Assembly: GCF_000208745.1 (NCBI RefSeq)
Contig: NC_030858.1
Span: forward strand, 3,963,249-4,027,248
Direction of reading: 5' to 3'
From: Theobroma cacao
Lineage: Eukaryota > Streptophyta > Magnoliopsida > Malvales > Malvaceae
DNA: 64,000 nucleotides
Numbering within the stretch: the stretch's first letter is position 1; each line of letters starts with the position of its first letter. The notes below the pieces were generated by a model. That model saw only the letters and a program-made list of their open reading frames with translations. It ran no database searches and was not told where the DNA came from. Below are positions 11,519 to 24,302 of the stretch, in pieces. Position numbers and translations under genes: made by a program.

Positions 11519-14500
11519 TTACAATTGGCTTGCATGAACATTTTCATTTAGAAAAAGACAACCAAACACAAAATTGAAGAAGTCACGACCTCTAATTACC
11601 TCTCCCCCTCCAAATATTGCTTCTGTATTATACTTGCATGCTCTCATACAGTCAGGGCAGTACGTAACCTGCATAAAAGTTGGCATATCCCTCTTAGAAA
11701 ACAGTATGGTAATCACAGATTGGTGTGACGAGCACTCATGAAAAGTAACTTAAGCCTACTTTGATAGTCATATATGATTACTCGATTGCAAAACAGAAAC
11801 ATCTAATGGAAGGATGCTGCTTTCAGTTACAAACCTCCAATAACTTTGGCTGGAAGGAACCATCAAGCATTACATCCACACCATACATAGCCCTAGACTT
11901 TGTATCATGCATCTCTGGATGTACTGCTGCAGCTGACTCAAAGACAGATCTGATCATGGTTTTTACTCTTTGATGGATGTCCAACCATTTAACTGTAAAA
12001 AACACATAAATTGTCAATAAAGAAACAACTTAGGAAGGCCTCTTAGTTGCTTCGAAATTGTACACATTCATTTTCTTTAAGGGAAAGGCAAGCTGGGTAC
12101 AAGTTCAGCAAGCACAAAAACCTTGATGCTCCTTCTCGAACTCCCTAACAAACTCTGGTGTGTTAATGTGATTCAACCTCCGACCGTAGTTCTGAAAGTC
12201 ATAGAAGTCAGTAAATTACTAAAGGTAAAAACATGAATCTAACATGATTCTTAAGTTAAAGGAGAAAACAGAGTTCCCACTTCCATCATAGATATTAGAG
12301 CCTTGTTTGTTTGCATTTCTTTTTAAATTCCAGGAAACTGCCTAAATTTCATGTACTAGCAGAAAATATATGTACTCTTTGAAGCTGTCAACAAAAAATG
12401 CCTAAACATACCATAACGGTGAAGTGGGTCTCATACTCAAAAAGACTATGCTTCTCAAGGGTGTATGGGTTGTTTGCCAATCTGACCTGAAAATGTTAAC
12501 AGGAAGAACTAATTAAGGTATTTTAATAGCAGAAAATATTTAAACAAGAAAAGACCTCTAAAAGAAAACTCATCCTATGGCATCTCAGTCAGACAACAGA
12601 ATGTGCATACCCAGAAGACATCTGAAAGGAAGATATCCAAAGGGGTTATACTGCGAACCAGTATAATATAACGAAGATCAAACTTTTTTCCTTGGAACAG
12701 AGCAGGGTGCTCAATATATTTCTGGCATATTTTTGGACCAGTTTCCATGAGACGGATAATGGTAGATAAATTATCAGTTACAGTTGTATCAATAGTCCGT
12801 GCCATGTTCCAAGGTTTTAAGATCCACAGATTGTTGAGCCCATCTCTCTTGCGTAGACAATAGTCACCAATAAGTTGAGATAGATGTGTTTCAAGATTAT
12901 AAGTAGGTTGCAACCATCCAGGAGATCCCTGTGCCTGTTTCAAGGAAAGAAGAGGCAATTTAAAGTTAGTTAACCTGATGCTATTCAAAAAAAGAAAAAA
13001 ATTAGTTAACCTGTTTCAGAAGAAACATTGACCTTGGTATTAAGTTTTAAGTATCAGTATCCATCCAAAAAAAGTTTTAAGTATCACTACAAATATGATG
13101 GTAACTGAAAAAACGAGCATGCAGTTCAATATTATTATAGATAAAATTTTGACTCCTGAAACAAGGTATTGATGTGAGTATTAATATGTAAAATAAGCTA
13201 GCTATCTCAACCTTTTGTATGGTATCAGCCAAATGATGTTTCATCACAAGACAAGCCTCAAAAGGAAATTGGTTTACATATTGTTGATCTGTTATTCCCA
13301 CAACTTTTTTCATCTCTTCATCCACCTGCATACTTGTCCATATAATATCTGCATCCTTCGGCTCGTTTGCTGCAAGCATTTGGGAGAATTAAAAATCTCA
13401 CAGCAAAAAATGTACACTGAAACCTTAAAAAACTAAACAAATAAAGCTGTCAAATTCTTTCAAAAAATACCACATTCATCAGACACAGATGCTAATCAAA
13501 TCTAAATAACAATTATGAACCCAACATATAAAAAAAAGACTCAGGTAGATTCAATAATTAACAAATTTATAATGAATTGTATATAAATTGACATTTTAGT
13601 CCCTTTTTTATAAATAAAATGTTTTCATTACTTCAATAACAATTCACATCAGATGCACATATTTCAGAGAAAAAAGGTTCAAATACAAAAGAACAAGTTT
13701 CCCATGCATGGACAAGAGCACATACTAATCACAAATTCCGGCCGTGTCAAAAATTCTTCCACTTGAGGTATATCAGTGTAAACACATAAAGCACTCCCAT
13801 CACTGCAACAGACACCACTAGTCAAAGAAGACTCTATGGGCAAAGAAGGTAAACTTCTCGATTGCAATTTATTGTGATGCTTCTCATACTCCTGAGTGAA
13901 GTAATGCGGATTAATAAGAAACATGAAGCAGACCACAGTTTAAATGGAAGCAGAAGCAATTCCAATAACAAGATACAATACTTGGATAAAATAATTCTGT
14001 GGCGTGTAGAACCAAGCTGTGAGTCTGGCAGAACGCTGCTTCTCCTCTCCAATACCAAATAGGTAATCACGAGTACACTCTTCGCCTTTCTTAACATTCT
14101 GGGTTGGCCATAATATTGAATAGCTGAGAAAGAAGGTTAACATGTGTCATGACTCCATATGAATGGTCCTCCACATGCCTTTATTGCAAGAGCAGAAAAA
14201 TTATATTACAAGGATTGATAGCATGGATTAATCAAGATGTGGCCATGTGGGGACATGCAGCTCTGAGTCTGCAAAGTTTTTTCAGTACAAGATACACAGA
14301 CACCAATCCTTAAGGATTATTACACACTATCTGACTATAAAACTGCTGAACACAGTAAAGAAAAACAACAAAAAAAGAGTCAAACTGCTCCAACAAGCAG
14401 CAGAAGAAAAGGAGTGAGAAGGAAACCTCACTGCTGATGCCAGATTCCCCTCTGGCATGAAGAGAAAAGGAGCCACTCTGAAATTTGGCTCATCACTATG

Positions 14501-16692
14501 CCGCAAAGCTGAACCTAGTTCATCCATAACATACCTGCCAAGGAACCCCAAAGCTAAAACTTAAAAACATTGTTCATTGGAAAGGTTAACTGAATACAAT
14601 AAATTTAGCAAACATCTAAACAATGATGATCCCCTAGCATGTTCTCATTTTGTCTAGCACAAATGGTTTGGCCTACAAGCCTTTTTTTTTTTTTTTTTTT
14701 GATAAGCTAGCCTGAAAGCCATTTGACTCACAGATTTTTCAATTGTAAGCAGATGCACATGGCTTTTAATGTGAAAGCTTTGTTTAAATACTGATCCTAT
14801 TATTCACTTTTCTGCAAACATATTCTACCTCCATATGGCTACAAAGTCCTTTGTCTATGAATATTTATCCTTGCTTTCAAGAATTCAACAAAATGCCAAA
14901 CATGATCTGAAATCTGTATGTCAGTTGCTAAATCAATGTCAAATTGCATACCATACTGGGGTTTCATCAAGCTTTTCCTCATCTGCAAGCCTATATGTCA
15001 TTAAATATAACCACATTGCATTAAGAACACAATCAGCAAGAGGTTCCTCAGCACTCCATTCAGGCAGACGTGGCTGAAGCATTGAATCAACAACATGCTT
15101 TTCAGTTTCTAAGATTTTGGATGCATCAACACCATTCAGTGAGGAAAGAGTGGGAAGGAATTCAAGAATTTCCACAGCACTCTCTCCAAGTGGACCAGGT
15201 ATATCCACCTGCAGGAACACTCATTTTAAAAGGATATAAGAACTTCCTGCTGTCTCACCCCTGTTTTAGCATCAGTGAGATTACATTGGATAACAGGAGA
15301 ACAGTTTTCCAACAAAAATACCTCCAAAGATTGCAAGCAATAAAAAGCCTTCAAGATTCCAAACAAATTACTGACTGAATTTTCTTCAATTGGATTCCCT
15401 CGAATGTTCAAATGTGAAAGATTTGGCATCTCAAAAGGTGAGAAAGCCTGAACATAAGCAGAACAATAGATAATCAGAAGCTCACCTCACAGCTTGTTTC
15501 CACATTTATGATGAATTAAAAAAAAAGGAAAAACATAAAATAAGATGTTAGACCTTATTGATCAAATTATGAATACATCTATTTGAAACGTCAAGCGACG
15601 TCACACTTTGCAAAGCGAGGTCACCGTGATGACTATTGCCAGGATTGTCCTTCCCATATACATCTGCACAAAACCCCAATGCCCACTCACCAAAATTACG
15701 GGTAAAACGAGAGTTATAGATTTCCAATTTGGGACATCCTCGAAGAATTGCATCTTCCATACCACCATCACTATAAACAAAACAGACACCAGTTAATAGA
15801 AAACCTCACAGTAACTCAACATTTTTTCTTTTTCATATATCAACAAGACAAAACCTTTTTTCAAGAACCGGGTTATTGTTCAACCAAAGCGCCTTTAAGT
15901 TCTTAAATTTAGTAACTTCCTGGACAAGTTTCTCTGTGTTCTCGAGCTTGTTCCCACACAAACTAAGAGCCATTAAATCCTGGGACCAGAAAAAATAACA
16001 CATAGATGTAAAGAGCTTAAAGAGCTTTGAACACAAACTGAAATATGTAAAAATAAGATAACGATATGGCTACCGAACCGGAAATTTAGTGGATAAATCG
16101 AGAGAAAGGAAGGTATTATCGTCAATTTCAAGCTCCTCGAGCTCCAACCACCTTACAACTCCATCTCCATTAGCTTTCGCGTTTTGAATTTCGCTCTCTA
16201 AAACTTCCTCAGCCGTCATTTTCCCGCCGTTTTCAACGGCCTCTTCTAAACCTGCATCATTATCAACGTCCAAGCACATCAGAGCAGCCATCCTCTGCGC
16301 CAGCCCCGGCACCTCCTGCAACTGCAACCAATCACAGAACACTATGCTGTCATTAGAAAAAGAACTTCAAAGAAATTCAGATTTTTTTTTTTTAAATGAA
16401 CCTGTTTGTAGGCGTCGGGGAGGCGAAAAGTCCAGGCATGGTCGACGAGGAAAACGTTGGAGTCTTTAGGCATGGTGTCGGAGGTTAATAACAACCGCCT
16501 CTGTCGGCCATCCTCGCATGGTTCGATCTCGAAGTAAGCTCCGCCATCAAATGTTTCCGATGTTAGTTTCTCGAACAGTTTGCGATGAAGTGATTGGGGC
16601 AGTCCCGAGGCTGCTAAGAGCAGACCGTGGACTTTCACGAAGTCCTCGTAAGTTTCGATTCTGCCGCAGGTACTAGCGGTTGTCGCCGACAT
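11519..16692 (-). CDS. TTLL12-like tubulin-tyrosine-ligase-family protein (At1g77550-like)
   Basis: Fifteen exons (read right to left: 16692-16402, 16321-16079, 15979-15855, 15770-15554, 15447-15322, 15208-14952, 14534-14427, 14123-13982, 13891-13726, 13369-13212, 12934-12611, 12486-12412, 12191-12122, 11992-11835, 11668-11519) join in frame to 869 residues, the usual plant length. The N-terminal third holds leucine-rich segments (LMALSLCGNKLENTEKL, LKALWLNNNPVLEK, LSHLNIRGNPIEEN). The C-terminal half is an ATP-grasp TTL domain with LWILKPWNMARTID (ATP site), GKKFDLRYIILV and FQPKLLEVTYCPDC. In active TTL enzymes the last motif normally reads LLEVN; here it is LLEVT, as in TTLL12 relatives, so ligase activity is doubtful. 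It ends with a Cys-rich segment. No disabling mutation was found. Confidence 0.92.
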
Positions 16693-17900
16693 TGGTGTTG
16701 GGGGACAGCAAGTATGGTGGAGAGTGAGGTTTTAGGATGGGTGGAGGGTTTTGAGCAGTTAGAGTAAGTTGTTCGAGGTTTTACGGGTTGATAGACCAAA
16801 TCATTAATTTTAATAATTTATCAAATACAACTTAATTTTAATATTTTCCTTCATTAATATAAATCTTAATTTTAATTTTAATTTGTTTAATAATTTATCA
16901 AATACATCTTAATTTTAAAAAGTGTGCTAGCTACCTTCCATTGGTATGCTTTTACCGTTTCCATTTCGTGCTTATACATACAACTTACAATTAAAAAGGA
17001 GTTCTGTTAAATAGTGCACCCTTTAACGTTAATCAAAATATTATTTATAGTGATATTTTTCCTCTTAAATGCAATAAGTAATAATTAAAATGATATTTTT
17101 AATGTATTGGAAAAAATATTATTTAATATAATAATCTTAGAAAAACATTTTTAAAAAGTACCCATTAATAAAATTCAAAATAAACCATGTTTAAATTTAC
17201 AAAATAGAAAATTGTGTTTTACCATAAAATATAATTTTCTTTAAAATAATGTTTAAAATAAAAAATGCAACTATTAAAGTTGTTTCTTATTTATCTTTTA
17301 GTATTTTATACCAAAAATAATAATTCTTTTTTTGTTTTTATTATGATAAATTTTGCATTGTCATAAATAACAATGCCAACGGAGCAACTGGCTCAAAGCC
17401 CAACTCGATTCTTTTAAGCTTGGGCTTGGGTCTTTATAATTTGATATGTAATGGTACTATTAGGATTGTCTTACATGGATCTCAAGCTCAAATATATCAG
17501 CTTGGGTTTATTATATAACCCAAGGTCCAAATAGAAAACGGTACGGTAATTTTTTTTTTCACATGATATTTTATAATTTTTTCTCAATTAACATACTATA
17601 AATATTGTTTTCCAATTAGCACCCTATAAATAAATTATGTTCCCACAAGAAATGTAATGTTAATTTTTCTAATAAAATTACTACAATATCTTTAATTCAA
17701 AGTTAAAAATGTTAATTGGAAAAAAAATTACCTACAACTGTTAATTGAAATTAAAAAAAAAAACCACAAATACCATTTAAGAAGATAAAATTGCCAAAAG
17801 TGTAAGTGAAATTTACTCTTTTATTCTTTTAATCAAATTGGAATATAATGTTGGAGGCGATAAAATATTTTCCTTTCTTATATAATAAAATTGGAAACGA
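16693..17900. other. AT-rich intergenic DNA upstream of the TTLL12-like gene
   Basis: The first 100 bases are likely the TTLL12 promoter/5'UTR. Beyond about 16800 it is very AT-rich, with a short local duplication (phrases around 16800-16840 recur at 16885-16920). No gene seen. Confidence 0.5.
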
Positions 17901-17923
17901 GAGAATAGTTATAATTAAGGTCG

Positions 17924-18148
17924 AACTCTTATCAATCAGTAGTCCACCAAAGAATTATGTTTTCTCGGTTAGTTCTTTGGTAGGCTACTGATCTTATCAG
18001 AGTTTTCTTCCATGCGAAAATCATCCAGGAATTTCCATGTAGACAATGCAAAGTGGAAACCAACCTTTATCGACCACTAGTCTACCAAAGAATCTGCAAA
18101 TGACCAATTTTTCTTCCTTTGGTAGATTACTGCTTTGGGTCAGGGTTG
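17924..18148. repeat. Two tandem foldbacks (imperfect hairpins)
   Basis: Arms 17924-17954 and 17973-18004 are imperfect reverse complements (core CCACCAAAGAA / TTCTTTGGTAGG). A second related pair lies at 18061-18092 and 18114-18148 (core CTACCAAAGAA / TTCCTTTGGTAGA). Both are followed by GAAAATCAT(C/T)CA, so a unit of roughly 140 bp is duplicated. The stems are about 30 bp with loops near 20. This could be a MITE-like foldback or an RNA hairpin locus; nothing identifies a mature small RNA. Confidence 0.6.
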
Positions 18149-20217
18149 TTCCTCCGTTTGAAAATCATTCAACTTAAATTTGGCCCAAGCACCTTGAGTT
18201 TGGGCTATATAGATTTATCGGTCAAATTATCAAATTAATTTTTTTTATTTTTTAAAAATATTAAATTTAATCACTATACAATAAATTATAAAAATTAAAT
18301 TAGAAATGATTAAAAATTGATAATATTAATTTAATTATTTACGTGTTAAATTTTTTTTGTATATAATTGTAGGGATCTGACACTAAATTAGATAATACGA
18401 CAATGATAACATAACATTAAAAAATGATGCAATAATTATATTGATGTGATGTTAACTTTTAAACTTAATTTGTAATTATTGAAATAGATTTGATGAATCA
18501 TCTCCAATCACTACACCATTTTTTTCATTTCAAATTTTCAATTCCCCGTCAATTTTCTAATCCAATTATAATTTAGGGTGATTTTAGAAATAGATATCAA
18601 TGTTTCAATCTGATTACAATATTAATTTGAAGATTAATCAAGAGACAATCAATAAAAAGGAAATAATCAAAGAGAGAAAATCAAGAATAATGAAACAAAT
18701 GACTCAAAAACTAATTTGGATTTTTTATTTGTCTCGATTAGGTTAATAAAAAATTTTCATTAAATAATTCTTGAATGTCATGTCATTATTATCACATTAT
18801 TAAATTGAATGTCGTGTTAATACAATCAAACACCCTATCAACATAAATAATAAAAATTTTTTAATACAATTAATGATTTAACTTAAATTGTTAATTTTGA
18901 AAAATATAAAAATTTAATTTTTACAAAATATTATATAATAATTAAAAAATAATTACATAATTTGTTCTAAATTTATCTGTTCATTAGAAAACAAAGTAAA
19001 AACGATAGTCCTATCACTGTAACTGGGGTGCCTGATTTAACATATTGATAACACAACCAAATACGTAAGTATAAAGTTGATGGAAATTTACAAAAAGACC
19101 AAGTTCTGGCTGTTAAAAGACAACTTGATATTGTGTTGAAGAATCGCTTTTAACTCTCTCACTAACTCGAAATTCGGAGACAAGTAGACAACTGACAGTG
19201 ACACAAATCAAGACCAAAACCATGAAGGCAACGTGTTGCCTTCCTCAACCGCATGATTGCCACGTGTTGCAATTAAACTGTCGACCGAGTACTTCCAAAA
19301 AAATAATCAAAAGCAACAAGACAAATTCAAAATAAATTTTCTTTTATGAACAGTGAAAGGACAAGTAAAACGACCGTTTTTATCATCATCACCCTTTTCA
19401 TTATTAGCCTGTTATTCTTCTTTTTTAGTATATTATTTGATTGCTAAAAAATTGTTACATTGGTTTTTAATGGACATGTATGCAACTAAAATGTAAGCAA
19501 ACATTTTGTGTTATTTCATTTATACATTTTTTAAAAAACATTTTTAAAGGATAATCAATTAAAAATAAATTAAATTAGACATAAATAAATTTATGTATTA
19601 TTCATGAAAATTTAAATAAAATCTTATTCTTTGATAACACTTAATTAACATTTTTTCTTCTCCATATATATATATATATTAATGAAGAAAATTGCTGGTT
19701 GAATTGGTCTTCCCTTAATCCGGTACATTAAGTCATTAAAATGTAAATTATAATACTAATAAATTTTAACATGGAAACTGTCAATAAGTTAAAGGCAAGT
19801 ATGAAAATGGTGTAATTCTCATTAAATAAAAATCTTCCTTAATCAACTGCACAATTTTATGATCAAACATCAATCATAACCGTCCACGTCAGACAAAAGT
19901 GTCAACCAAAACCTATGACCAAAAATGAAACATCGTAACCTGGCCTACAACATAGTCCCGCCCGTTTCTTTCTTAATTCGTACAAAACCAAAATATCTTT
20001 ATCCAGATAATCTCTTCTTTCCTGTACCCTTTCTTTTTCTTTCTTTTTTTTTTGTCTCCCTACAATTTCCAACAAAAAGAATAAAAGAAGAGGAATTTTC
20101 CATCAGGATAAGGCTTCCCCATCTTCATTTATTCGGTTCAGTATTTAACTATTTAGAAAATTAAAGAAACTCTTTGTGTGTTTATTTTTTTTATTTTTTC
20201 TCTCTCTGTTATCAACA
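18149..20217. other. AT-rich intergenic DNA and 5' flank of the OXS3-like gene
   Basis: No gene found. A perfect CACGTG G-box lies at 19261-19266 next to a near-palindrome GGCAACGTGTTGCC (19228-19241), about 1 kb before the next start codon. A short (TA)n run lies near 19665-19680. Further bZIP-type ACGT cores occur near 19885. Confidence 0.4.
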
Positions 20218-20262
20218 ATGGCGGAAATATCGCTACCCCATGTGCACTTCACCAGATATTAA
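20218..20262 (+). promoter_or_regulatory. Upstream ORF in the OXS3-like leader
   Basis: A 14-codon frame (MAEISLPHVHFTRY then stop) begins 100 bases before the main ATG and ends 55 bases before it. It overlaps a second upstream ATG at 20240 that is in frame with the main protein and could add 26 hydrophobic residues. Whether it attenuates translation depends on the transcription start, which is not visible. Confidence 0.35.
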
Positions 20263-20317
20263 TACCCCACTCTTTTGCGCTCTCTTACTTTCTCTGCTCT
20301 TTTCATTTCCCAAAACG

Positions 20318-21990
20318 ATGTCTCTTGTTTTCGAAAGGAATGACAATACTAATTCAATCAGACGCTCAGGGTTTATCCACGGGATGGAGTGTATCTCGGT
20401 CTATGGTTCGCCAGAGGAGAAAAACGAGGGCCGGAGGGGGTTGTCGTCGGCGGATGAGAGAGAAGAGGAGGATTCGAGGTCTTGTAGTTCGTCGTCAATC
20501 GGAAGGAATAGTGATGTTTCCGATGGATCATCATCGGATGGTGAAGATTCAACGGAGGCTGAAGCGCAAAGCGAGCTTAAAGGACCTTTGGATACCATGG
20601 ATGCTCTAGAGGAGGTTTTGCCTGTGAGGTAATTTTGTTTTAGGAAAAAAAAAACCTTAAAAATTTGGGGTTTTTTCTTTCTGGGTTTTGATCCATCTTG
20701 TTTTTTGGTTGATGGGCTTTTGTTAAAAGTTTGTAAGCAAGTTTAGAGGTATAGCTAGGGCAGTTTTAAGTGTTTCTTTTCCTTTGATTTTGTTATAGTG
20801 TTTTACAGAATCATCAGAAATATCTATTTTATAACTGCTTACTTGGACCCAAAAGTGAAATTTAATGAGTTTCCATTTCTTCAAGGAAGTTGAATTGGCA
20901 TTAAAATATATTAGTGGTTTTTTTTTCCCTTCCTTTATTAATTTTTATAAGTGGAGCCTTCAAAAAAAAAAAAAGAAAGTAGAGAAAGGAGGGAGAGGAG
21001 ACATTATACTAGTGAATCACTGAATCGTGGAAGTGCTGATGCTAGTTCTCAGAATGTTAGTGAAAGGTAGGATGCATTAAATTTTAAAGCATAATAAGTA
21101 GAGAAAATATGTGTTTTGACATAATTAGGCTCAGGAACCATAAGCCAAGGAGCATTTTGAACTTAATTTTGAATTACTGGGGGCAATACTAATTTACTTG
21201 CTTCTAGTGATGATCTGCTGATGCACTTGTAGATTAAAATATCTTACCACCAATTACCACTTGAAGTTGCACTCTTTGGTAATCTAATGCCATTGGAACA
21301 GTTCAGGAATATGCAAATCCATCTTGGAAGATAACCAACTGCTATAAAGCAATAGCTAAGCTGTGCCATTTTTCTTGTTAAGCTTTGCTTGAATAAGCGG
21401 AAAATATTTTCTTATATGGACTGTTTTGGATTTTAGACAGTTTTTGTCTGATTCCATTGTTAACATTTGGGAGCTTCAATTTCTTGATTTTTGTGGTTTT
21501 GCTTTATTTCAGAAGAGGCATATCCAAGTTTTATAATGGCAAATCAAAGTCCTTCACAAGTCTTGCTGACGCAGCTGCTGCTTCCTCCATTAAAGATTTT
21601 GCAAAGCCGGACAATCCTTATAATAAGAAACGGAAGAACTTATTAGCTCATAGTTCTTTGTTGTTCAAGAATCACAATCATCCTTTGAGAAGCAGTGGAA
21701 GTGAGATATCAAAGAGATTAACTAATTCAAGTCGAAGCACTGTGGCTCTTGGAACCACCCTGGGCAGCTCTGACTCCAACTCAATCTCGTCTTTGCCATC
21801 TACCTGTCTTCCACCTTTGCATCCACAGTGTAAAAAATCAACTACCATCAGATCATCATCACCAACTACTCGACCAAACCCTCCTTGTCGGTCTTTCTCC
21901 TTGTCTGATCTACAGTTTGTCGCTGCTGCAACTCCTAACATAACTGGTTTAGCTGTTCATAGTGGAGACAAGGACAAAAAACTGCGCTGA
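20318..21990 (+). CDS. ORG4: OXIDATIVE STRESS 3-like / ORG4-like nuclear protein
   Basis: Two exons, 20318-20628 and 21513-21990, join in frame to 262 residues across a GT-AG intron. The family hallmark straddles and follows the junction: RRGISKFYNGKSKSFTSLAD, then a Lys-rich KPDNPYNKKRKN segment. Before it lies an acidic Ser-rich stretch (SSSIGRNSDVSDGSSSDGED); after it a low-complexity Ser/Thr/Pro tail ending in CRSFSLSDLQFVAA. OXS3-family proteins are nuclear and linked to tolerance of heavy metals and oxidative stress, possibly through chromatin; ORG4 was described as responsive to the Dof factor OBP3. I place it as the At2g06010 counterpart mainly from gene order and the hallmark. The start MSLVFERND was chosen because the upstream in-frame ATG adds an uncharacteristic hydrophobic leader. 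Confidence 0.82.
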
Positions 21991-24302
21991 ATTTAACTCA
22001 AGTTTCACTTGCAAAATTGTGAAATTAGAAGTTGCTAAAATTTTTATGGTCTTGGTCTTGAAGACTGTCAGTCTATCACTTGCAGCTTCCTGCCTTGATC
22101 TAATGCTTGTACTTGTAGTGCTAGGTATACCATGGCCAGGCATTTTGAGAAGTAATTCCCACTTTACTATTCTCATATCATGTTTGCTGTGACCTAGATA
22201 ACGATGAGAATACTGTATTGTATAATATGAGATGTAAAATATATTCTCTTCCTAAACAGGAAATGCTGGCCTTTTCTCATGTAACGGTGATATGGGAGTT
22301 GCTGTTTACATGTTACTGCAGTACAGTTTTTCCTTTTCCTCCTCCTTACACTCTCTGGTCTCCACCATTGCTTGTGTTATTTCTCTTTGCTGTATGGATG
22401 AGATGGTTATAGGACTTTGATGTGTGCTTTAGAGTGGCCTGGTGACTGATTTCCTAGCATCCTTAGTATAGCTCGCCCTTGTGGTACTTGATTTTTGCTA
22501 ATTCCTTGTCTGTGCTGTGTGTCCGCGGAATTTGCTAAATAGGTCATCAGCAGCGTGGAATTGATCCTTTTTTAGCTAATTCTGCTCTTGATAGTTTATG
22601 TAGTGGAACTTGGGAAAAGTTTAGCAAGTTGCAGACAACTGGAAAAGAGAAATAACCTTAGAAATGTTTTCAACTTTCGTTTTGTTCCTTTCGGAATTGC
22701 ATTCTAGCTCTCTATTAAGAGGGAAAGTTATGGAGAAGTTCAATCTTGTTTCCTGGCTATGCTGTTAGTTTAATATCCATTTTGTCAAATGATAATCTTC
22801 TTGCAAGTTTAAAGACCACTGTATTTGACTTGATGAACGATGATGTTTACACCAAAGCTATAGCTATTGGAAGTCAGATGATGGTTGCACCCGCATCTGA
22901 ACATGTCTTGTGCAGGTATGCACATGCATATGTGGTTGCATACACGGACCAAGGAGAAAGGGTTGTCATAAGGAATAATCTTACGGTACTGCAAAACGTC
23001 ATGTTCTGTTTTTAGAGATATTGTGGTTCCTTGAACAAGAGAGATAGCTGATCGGAACAACAAAACTGATGTTATGATGGACATATATGGATCAAAAAGA
23101 AGTTCACAACGACATCGAATTACAGACAGCAATGCCAAGCATGTGCAGAAAATCTTAAGCACAAAATATTGTATCTTTCCTTGTGTTGTTGCAGATTTAT
23201 ATCAAGTTATGACAGAAGGCTTGTTTAGTGGACAATAATCACTTGAGTAAAGTAGCATGTTTGCGTAAATTTATCTGAACAATGAACGAGGTTTTAACAT
23301 TTTGTGTGATATTTAGATATAAGATATAACTATAGTTCTTTAATTTCGTTTAGAATCAGAGAATGTCATATTTGAGCATTGATTAACAGGAGACTACATT
23401 ATAGCAATTAATCTGAGAGCTGTTCACCCAGAAGTTGTTTAAATTCATTAGATGTCAGAATTATGCTGTACGATGAGGCAATCTAGCATACGAAGATGCT
23501 GATATCATTTTTTCAAAGGACTAAATGGATAAACATTACTGCCTAAACTTGCTGTTTCAGACACCAGCTATGACTTGGGTTTTATTCCATTTCAGCTTCT
23601 TCATGTGGAATGTAATAGTGTTCTTACCAAAAGATAAACCTGGAATACCTCCTGAAACCATTTTGCAGATTGGTGAATGAATTATTATTTTCTTTATCTG
23701 GTTAGACAGTTGTAAATTTTCTTCAATGCCAAATAACTTGATACTCTGAAACGGAAAGATGATAAATGATCCCAACTCTGATTGCCATATAAAGCCTGCA
23801 GACTCATTAATTATACCTTGCCACAAAGAATTTCTTTCTTGAAAAGGCATAAAAGCCAACAAAGATTCTGGTGGTATAAGCATCACTTCGATAAGAACAA
23901 CATTATGATTCTAGGTCAACCTTAGTTTGCCTGTGCACTGGCTGTGCTTATAAGTTGGCCTGGACTGGAGTAAGAGAAGTCAAAAGGCTGTTCTGTGGGG
24001 GCCCTTTGATTTTACCTGTGCTGGTTGGTGGTAGAGAAGGCATACTTACGGAGGGAAATCCAGTCCCATCTGAGAATCAGGTTTTTTTCTGGTTGCCCAA
24101 TCCACTGCATCGCATTCATGGCCAAATGATAGCATATATTGTTCTGCAGTTACATTTTCTTTAACCATTCACCCTTCTCTTTTCTTGTTCTCGTCCCAGT
24201 CTGAAGTTAGTGATTACAATGGTTATTATACAGGGTCCTGGTACCTCCTGGTCGCCTCTATAAACTAAGGCACCGCTGATTATTTACCATTTGCTGAAAT
24301 TG
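21991..24302. other. Intergenic: OXS3-like 3' flank to RRM-like gene
   Basis: The first few hundred bases are probably the OXS3-like 3'UTR. One plus-strand stretch at about 22746-23015 stays open for 89 codons (including SLKTTVFDLMNDDVYTKAIA) and looks somewhat coding, but has no recognised domain, no ATG at its head and no clear splice partner. The last 100 bases are the likely 5'UTR of the next gene. Confidence 0.4.

Noticed and set aside
22746..23015. Plus-strand frame of 89 codons between two genes
   Set aside because: It opens with TTG rather than ATG and matches no family I know. A donor-like GTATGC after LCR is the only splice hint.
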